Below, piece after piece: positions 14,541-19,414 of a stretch of DNA of 19,414 nucleotides. The notes below the pieces were generated by a model, which was not told the DNA's origin, made no database searches, and saw nothing but the letters and a program-made list of their open reading frames with translations. Position 1 is the first letter of the stretch; each line of letters starts with the position of its first letter. Made by a program: the position numbers and the translations under genes. Origin of the DNA: Chloroflexota bacterium (GTDB lineage Bacteria; Chloroflexota; Anaerolineae; CG2-30-64-16); NCBI GenBank assembly GCA_029555885.1, contig JAKPQT010000149.1:1-19414 (forward strand), written 5' to 3'.

Positions 14541-15503
14541 TTAGCCTCCCTGCACCGCGCCGGCGCGCAGCTCGTGGATTACGGCTTCCGGCGGACAGAA
14601 GAAACGCGCAAACACGCCCGATGCGCCGATTCCTGCTGAGGTATACCCGGCCAGTGCACCGTGTTGCCACGCGTAGGCCGCATATTGACGCGCACAGCGG
14701 GCGTTGACCAGCAGCGGCCTGCCGTTCGGCAGGCAAATCTGCCCGGCATGTGTATGCCCTGTCAGATACATGAGGAAGTGATGCCGGCAAGCTTCCTCAA
14801 TTACCTCTGGCGAATGGACCAGCAGCAGGCAGGCTGCATCCGGCGGCACACGCGCCAGGCCGCGCTGGAAGTCGTGCAGCCCATAGTAGTGCGGGTCATC
14901 CAGCCCGACCAGCCAGAGCGACGCACCATTGAACGGGAGGGAGACCGCCTCATTCAGCAGCATCCGCACGCCGAGCCGCTGCAGGAAGGGCACCATCTCG
15001 ATGACGTCGTGGTTGCCGAGGATGCCGTAGACGCCGAGGGGACAGGCCAGCGCAGGCATGAGCGCCCGCATGTCGGCCTCGATCTGGGCGAAGTTGCCCG
15101 ACACGCGCCAGCGGAAGTCGCCGGTGATGACACAGACGTCGAACTGCTGACCCTGGAGCGCAGCCGCTGCGTTCGCGCCGATGCCGGGATGCCCGTCGAG
15201 ATGGAGGTCGGTTATCTGTAGAATGCGCAGCCCGTCCAAGCCGCGCGGCAGGCCGGGCAGATACACTGCCCGCTCGCGCACCTGCACGTCCAGCGCGTTG
15301 CGCCGGCCCGTCTCGTGCAGCCCGGTCAGCCGCAGGAGACGTTCCAGCAGCGCATAGAGCGCCCTGATGTTCTCGAGATGAAAGCGGCTGCGGCCGTGCC
15401 CCTTCACGCGCAGCGTGTGATCCACCTGAGCGCGCAGCCGCAGAGCCAGGTAATCCTCCCCCACCCGCTCACGCAGCCCCTCCAGCGTCACCTCATCGAA
15501 CAT
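14541..15503 (-). CDS. YkuE-like metallophosphoesterase
   Basis: A 320-residue calcineurin-like phosphoesterase. Residues 1-90 are an alpha-rich N-terminal region without a motif I recognise. The catalytic domain follows with all metal ligands: ITDLHLD (Asp99, His101), ITGDF (Asp129), GNHDVIE (Asn164, His165), LLLVHSPEV (His230) and LTGHTHAGQICLP (His250, His252). The GHTHAGQI form and the closing segment ASGVFARFFCPPEAVIHEL are typical of YkuE-like/UDP-2,3-diacylglucosamine-pyrophosphatase-like proteins. The physiological substrate is unknown; there is no obvious membrane segment. No strong ribosome site precedes the ATG. The gene stands between two repeat-bearing gaps, so it may be transcribed alone. 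Confidence 0.9.
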   Translation of the reverse strand: MFDEVTLEGLRERVGEDYLALRLRAQVDHTLRVKGHGRSRFHLENIRALYALLERLLRLTGLHETGRRNALDVQVRERAVYLPGLPRGLDGLRILQITDLHLDGHPGIGANAAAALQGQQFDVCVITGDFRWRVSGNFAQIEADMRALMPALACPLGVYGILGNHDVIEMVPFLQRLGVRMLLNEAVSLPFNGASLWLVGLDDPHYYGLHDFQRGLARVPPDAACLLLVHSPEVIEEACRHHFLMYLTGHTHAGQICLPNGRPLLVNARCARQYAAYAWQHGALAGYTSAGIGASGVFARFFCPPEAVIHELRAGAVQGG

Positions 15504-15520
15504 CGAACGTCGCCCATCAC

Positions 15521-15579
15521 TTATTACTCGTTACTCGTTACTCATTACGTTAACAAAACGAGTAATGAGTAACGAGTAA
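15521..15579. repeat. Heptamer array forming an 18-bp perfect inverted repeat
   Basis: On the plus strand four 7-base units lie at 15521-15548 (TTATTAC, TCGTTAC, TCGTTAC, TCATTAC). The last 18 bases of this array (15531-15548) are repeated as a perfect inverted copy at 15562-15579, around a 13-base loop. It fills the gap between the Agl23-NHL gene and the metallophosphoesterase. No T tract follows the hairpin on the minus strand, so it is not a standard intrinsic terminator. Confidence 0.85.
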
Positions 15580-15596
15580 AGCCCCTGCCCGCCCTG

Positions 15597-18500
15597 TCAC
15601 TCGACCGGCGGAAACACCAGGATGCGGTGCGCGTCGCCATCCGCCACGTACACCTTGCCGTCCGGTCCGACCGCGATGCCCGTCGGCAGGGCAAACGACG
15701 TGCTGTCCGTACCATACAGGCCCCAGGTCGCCTTGAACGTGCCGTCCAGCCCGAAGGCCAGCACCCGGTAGTTCTCCGGATCGACTGCGTAGACGATCCC
15801 GCGCGTGCTGTCCACCGCCAGCGCGGGCTTGTTGACGACCGATTGGCTGCCCCATCCATTAACCGCCCACTGCGCGACGTACTGGAAGTTCTCGCTGAAC
15901 TTCTGGATGCGGCGGTTCCACGTATCCGTGATGTACCAGTTGCCATCCGCGTCCTGGCCCAAGCCCACCGGCTCATCCAGCCGGCCGTCGACTACCCCGC
16001 CGCCGCCCCACTGCGTGATGAACACACCGTCTGGAGTGAACATCTGCACGCGCTTGTTGCCCGTATCCATCACATACACATTGCCGTCGCGGCCCACAGT
16101 CACCGAGCGTGGGCCGTAGAAGATGCTCTCCTGCCCCAGCTCACCGCCCGTCGAACCGAACGCCCCCCACATATTGACGAACTGGCCGTCATTCGTGAAC
16201 TTCTGCACCCGATGGTTCCAGGTGTCGGAGACGTACACGCTACCGTCCGGCCCCACCGCAATGCCCCACGGCTCGTTAAACTGGCCGCGGCCGCCGTCAA
16301 TGCAACCCTCGCCGGTATCCAGCTTGCACGTGCTGCCCCACTCGCGCAGGAAGCTGCCATCCGCCCCGAACACCTGGACCCGGTTGTTGCCCGAATCCGC
16401 GACATAGACGCGGCCCTCGCCGTCCACAGCGACCGCCCGCGGGAAGTTGAACTGGCCCGCAGCCGTGCCGGGCGTGCCCAGGCCGAGCTGCTGGCTGGCC
16501 GCGATCGTGCGCTGGCCGCTCTCGTAGGAGATGCCAGCCTCGCCGGGCAGCTCACCCACAGTCGCGGTGGGCGCACCCCAATCCCATACCTGCGCGGCCA
16601 CATCCTTGCGTACGAACATGCTGAACCGCTTGATGGGGTCCCAGGTGGCGGTCGGCGTCGTGTAACGGCGGTGGATGACCACATCCCAGAACAGCTTGCG
16701 CTGCGCCGGGTCACGCACGCCCTGCCAGAGCCGCTCGATGGTCATATCCTTGTAGGTCTCGCGCGGCCACCAGATGAGCCGGTAGTTGAACTCATAGTAG
16801 CGGTCGCCCAGGTAAGGCCGCACCTTGCTGGTGTTCGGGTCACCCGCGATGACGATGGGCGAGTCCATGCTGTCCCGGCTGGGGCTGGACCCGAAGTAGA
16901 CCTTGTTCGGGTAGTCGCGGAAATACCATTCGAGCGGCCAGGTCGATTCATCGTCATACGCCACGCGAATCGCGTGATCACCCACCGTCTTGCGCGAGAG
17001 TTCCTCGATTTGCGCCATCGCCAGGGTGATATCCGGCGTCGCGTGGGCGTAGACCATCGGCTCGATGGGATAATCGTAGTTGATGTAATTGAAGCGGTAC
17101 GACACGCCGATGGTCAGCACAAGCAGCAGCGCAGCCAACGAAACCGCGGCTACGCGCAGGCTCTGCCGTACGCCAAGCGCGGCCACCCGGTCGTACAGGA
17201 AGTAGATGAGGACCAGCATCACGACGAGCGCCAGGAGCCATTGCGCTGTGTCGCTAAGCTGATCCACGCTGACGCCGGCAAACGGCCGATCCTCCGCGGG
17301 CGGCAGCAAGGCCTTCAACGCCACCAGAAAGAGTGGCACGAGCGCCATCAACCACAAGATGTTGCGCCGCCCCGCACCGCGCCAGTCGATGCGGTCGATG
17401 ATGTGGCCCAGCCACCAGCCACCCAACGGCGCCAGCGACATGGCGAAGTAGACCGTATGCCACGGCATCTTCTCGCCGACCCAGGTGAAGACGGCCCAGG
17501 TCGCGGCAGGCCAGAACACGAGGAAGGCCTCAAAGAGCGACTGCACGCTGATTGCAGGAGCGTCCGCAAGGGTCTCACTGCCCGCTGCGACCCCATCCGC
17601 TGCCTTGGTCGGCGCAACAGTCTCAGACGCCTGTACCGTCTCACCGGTTGCTGGCCGCCGCAGGCGCGCGACGATCCATGCGACCAGCCCCGCAAGGCTC
17701 AGGGCCATCGGCAGGAACTCGTACAGGGGGACGAGCATGTAGAAGTAGTACCACGGCTGGCCGCCGCGCATGACCTCCTGCTGGTCGATCCAGTAGCCGA
17801 GCGAGCCGATCAGGCCGGTGCCGATGCCCTGGCCGTTGGTCAGGAACGTCGTGAAGAAGAGCAGCTCGATGGCCCAAAAGATGCCCGCCGCGATGAGCCA
17901 CCGCTGCCGCAGCCAGAAGTAGCCGATGACGCCGCTGAGGATGAAAAGCAGCCCCAGCACCAGCCCGCCCTGCCACACCAGCGCCAGCGTCACCTGCCCC
18001 GGATTGTTGAACTGGCTGATCTGCCAGCCCAATGCCTTGAGCACGACCGCCGACAGGAAGGGCATGACCAGGGTCAGCAGCAGGACGATGAGGTCCAGCT
18101 CTGCAAAGCGGCGCAGCCCCCAGCGCCATATGCTGACCGCCAGGCCAACCGCCAGCAGCGCCAGCACCCCGCCTAGCCCCAGCAAGGCAATGCCTGGAAT
18201 CTTCTGCTTGAAGATGACGAGCAGCAGCCCGGCTGCCAGCAGCGGCAGGCTGATGCTCACCAGCAGGCGGAACGACTGGCGGCGGGCTGCGGTCGTCTCC
18301 CCGCCGGGCCAACCGGCAGCCCAGAGCTGCGCAGCCAGCGCCAGGACCAGGAAGATGCCGAAGATGCCGCCGAAGATGAACGACGCCTCCATCGTCAGGA
18401 AGGCCAGACCGAGACTTACAGCCACACCAACGAGCCAGCCCGTCTTGCGCGTCGCCAGATAACGGAACATCGTCACCACGAGCAGCACGGTCAGGCTCGT

Positions 18501-19004
18501 TAGCATCACCTCGTCGCGGATGTAGCGGCTGTGATACAGCAGCGCGGGCGAGATGGTGAACATGACCGCGGTGAGCAGCGCGCCCGTGCGCCCCAACCAC
18601 GGCCGCAGCATCCAGACGAACGCGACCATCGCGACGCCGAACAGGGCCACGAGAATACGCGCGCTCCAGTCGTTGACACCGAACAGGAAGTACATGACCG
18701 GATTGAGGATGAACTTCAGCGGCCCATGCATCATCGGTTGGTGCTGATAGCCCCGGCCATCATAGAGTTGGAACGAATAGACCGTGTGCAGGCTCTCATC
18801 ATGGCTCATGGGCCGGTCGCCCAGCCCGATGACGCGCGTCAGCAGCGCAACGACCACCAGCGCGATCCAGGCCAGCTTCTCCCAGTCAAGCTGAAGCACG
18901 TGAACCAGCGTCCGATCCAGAATGTTCGGGCGATCCGCGGCACGGCCGGCGGGAATGTCGGTCATATCGTGAGGCTTGCTCAGACGAGTGTCAAGGGTCT
19001 GCAT
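15597..19004 (-). CDS. Agl23-type GT-C membrane glycosyltransferase fused to a six-bladed NHL propeller
   Basis: A 1135-residue protein. Residues about 40-635 hold roughly a dozen membrane segments and read like the TIGR03663 family (flippase activity-associated protein Agl23), related to PMT/ArnT-type GT-C enzymes that move sugars from lipid carriers. MSHDESLHTVYSFQLY at 66-81 carries the expected loop-1 acidic pair (Asp69, Glu70), and YHSRYIRDE at 157-165 a second. A soluble part (about 636-810) has LEWYFRDYPNKVYFG. From about 848 to 1133 there are six NHL repeats, with cores such as GRVYVADSGNNRVQVFG, NVYVMDTGNKRVQMF and KVYVADGDAHRILVF. The propeller should lie on the same outer side as the preceding soluble domain. 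An Ala/Thr-rich loop at 451-485 interrupts the membrane part. GGAG lies nine bases before the ATG. It follows a second Agl23-like gene by 15 bp. Substrate and acceptor are unknown. Confidence 0.88.
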   Translation of the reverse strand: MQTLDTRLSKPHDMTDIPAGRAADRPNILDRTLVHVLQLDWEKLAWIALVVVALLTRVIGLGDRPMSHDESLHTVYSFQLYDGRGYQHQPMMHGPLKFILNPVMYFLFGVNDWSARILVALFGVAMVAFVWMLRPWLGRTGALLTAVMFTISPALLYHSRYIRDEVMLTSLTVLLVVTMFRYLATRKTGWLVGVAVSLGLAFLTMEASFIFGGIFGIFLVLALAAQLWAAGWPGGETTAARRQSFRLLVSISLPLLAAGLLLVIFKQKIPGIALLGLGGVLALLAVGLAVSIWRWGLRRFAELDLIVLLLTLVMPFLSAVVLKALGWQISQFNNPGQVTLALVWQGGLVLGLLFILSGVIGYFWLRQRWLIAAGIFWAIELLFFTTFLTNGQGIGTGLIGSLGYWIDQQEVMRGGQPWYYFYMLVPLYEFLPMALSLAGLVAWIVARLRRPATGETVQASETVAPTKAADGVAAGSETLADAPAISVQSLFEAFLVFWPAATWAVFTWVGEKMPWHTVYFAMSLAPLGGWWLGHIIDRIDWRGAGRRNILWLMALVPLFLVALKALLPPAEDRPFAGVSVDQLSDTAQWLLALVVMLVLIYFLYDRVAALGVRQSLRVAAVSLAALLLVLTIGVSYRFNYINYDYPIEPMVYAHATPDITLAMAQIEELSRKTVGDHAIRVAYDDESTWPLEWYFRDYPNKVYFGSSPSRDSMDSPIVIAGDPNTSKVRPYLGDRYYEFNYRLIWWPRETYKDMTIERLWQGVRDPAQRKLFWDVVIHRRYTTPTATWDPIKRFSMFVRKDVAAQVWDWGAPTATVGELPGEAGISYESGQRTIAASQQLGLGTPGTAAGQFNFPRAVAVDGEGRVYVADSGNNRVQVFGADGSFLREWGSTCKLDTGEGCIDGGRGQFNEPWGIAVGPDGSVYVSDTWNHRVQKFTNDGQFVNMWGAFGSTGGELGQESIFYGPRSVTVGRDGNVYVMDTGNKRVQMFTPDGVFITQWGGGGVVDGRLDEPVGLGQDADGNWYITDTWNRRIQKFSENFQYVAQWAVNGWGSQSVVNKPALAVDSTRGIVYAVDPENYRVLAFGLDGTFKATWGLYGTDSTSFALPTGIAVGPDGKVYVADGDAHRILVFPPVE

Positions 19005-19019
19005 GTACCACAGCTCCGA

Positions 19020-19414
19020 TTACTTCTGTTCTACCCACAGCAAAACGTTGAGCTTCTCCGGCGGGGTCTTGGCCTCGCGGTAGAGCACCCAACGGAGATA
19101 TGCATTGAAATCACCGAGGTTGCTGGGAGTCCAACGTTGCAGCAGCGCGAACTCGCGGCCCCGGTAGCTCTGGCTCAACCGTGCATTATCGGCCACCGGC
19201 GTGATGACCAGCGGCGCAGGCTTGGCGGGGAGAGCGCCGCTGAAGCGAGCGTTCGGGAAGTCGCGCAACTGCCAGCGGAGGACGGGCAGCAAGGGATCGT
19301 TCACCCGCTCCGGCCAGGCCACATCGATGGTCACCTCACGCGCGCCGGTCCCCTTCTGCGCGCCCTGGTCGCGCAGCGTCGCTGCAAAGTCGGGCGTATC
19401 CGTGGCTGGCAGCA
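19020..19414 (-). CDS. Agl23-like glycosyltransferase, C-terminal part (partial)
   Basis: The frame is open from the stop at 19020 to the window edge, so about 130 C-terminal residues are visible and the N-terminus is missing; a GTG at 19334 is in frame but is unlikely to be the start. The segment VLRWQLRDFPNARF aligns with PLEWYFRDYPNKVYF of the next gene, and the ending YLRWVLYREAKTPPEKLNVLLWVEQK parallels the end of that protein's Agl23 part (WDVVIHRRY ... KRFSMFVRKD). This points to a paralogue without the NHL propeller. It is 15 bp upstream of the full Agl23-NHL gene on the same strand, so the two are probably one transcript. The identification rests on this local similarity and on context. 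Confidence 0.65.
   Translation of the reverse strand, partial: LPATDTPDFAATLRDQGAQKGTGAREVTIDVAWPERVNDPLLPVLRWQLRDFPNARFSGALPAKPAPLVITPVADNARLSQSYRGREFALLQRWTPSNLGDFNAYLRWVLYREAKTPPEKLNVLLWVEQK

Noticed and set aside
15521..15579. CRISPR array
   Set aside because: Units are 7 bases with no spacers; the structure is a tandem array plus inverted copy.
15627..18176. Long plus-strand open frame (849 codons) opposite the Agl23-NHL gene
   Set aside because: It mirrors the codons of the well-supported minus-strand gene, has His/Arg/Gln-rich composition and no recognisable motif. High GC lowers stop frequency on the opposite strand.

Overview
The window reads as ordinary, gene-dense, GC-rich chromosome from a bacterium, most likely a Chloroflexota lineage such as Anaerolineae. 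The clearest pointer is the large Agl23-type membrane glycosyltransferase (TIGR03663-like), a family described from Chloroflexota and archaea. The many short dispersed palindromes between genes fit that guess. This is inference from family knowledge; there is no rRNA or other marker here. All genes except one small zinc-ribbon gene are on the minus strand, so transcription runs mainly from high to low coordinates.

Layout in transcription order: (1) 19414-15597: the C-terminal end of one Agl23-like protein, then a complete Agl23-like protein fused to a six-bladed NHL propeller. (2) 15503-14541: a YkuE-like metallophosphoesterase. (3) 14401-9557: a sucC-sucD-cca-PP2C phosphatase-P-loop kinase operon with tight spacing, a recognisable promoter and a perfect 8-bp inverted repeat in the leader. 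(4) 9431-6861: secD-secF, with a consensus sigma-70 promoter, a leader that can form two mutually exclusive hairpins, and an intrinsic terminator. (5) 6806-6181: a small lipoprotein gene whose near-consensus promoter predicts a leaderless mRNA. It converges on (6) a plus-strand FmdB-type zinc-ribbon gene (5895-6137) with its own promoter; the two share a strong hairpin terminator. (7) 5704-1: dacA, an rluB-cmk fusion, plsC, glmS and the start of an isochorismatase-like hydrolase. This group covers peptidoglycan processing, rRNA modification and CMP recycling, phospholipid acylation and the first committed step of amino-sugar synthesis, so it is mostly a cell-envelope and growth cluster.

No insertion sequence, phage gene, CRISPR array, rRNA or tRNA was seen. 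The items most worth a second look are the pseudouridine synthase-cytidylate kinase fusion with an apparent internal ribosome-binding site, the Agl23-NHL fusion beside a second Agl23-like gene, the switch-like secD leader, the predicted leaderless lipoprotein gene, the operator-like palindrome before sucC, and several dispersed repeats in the intergenic gaps. I did not find convincing evidence of a wholly new multi-gene system.
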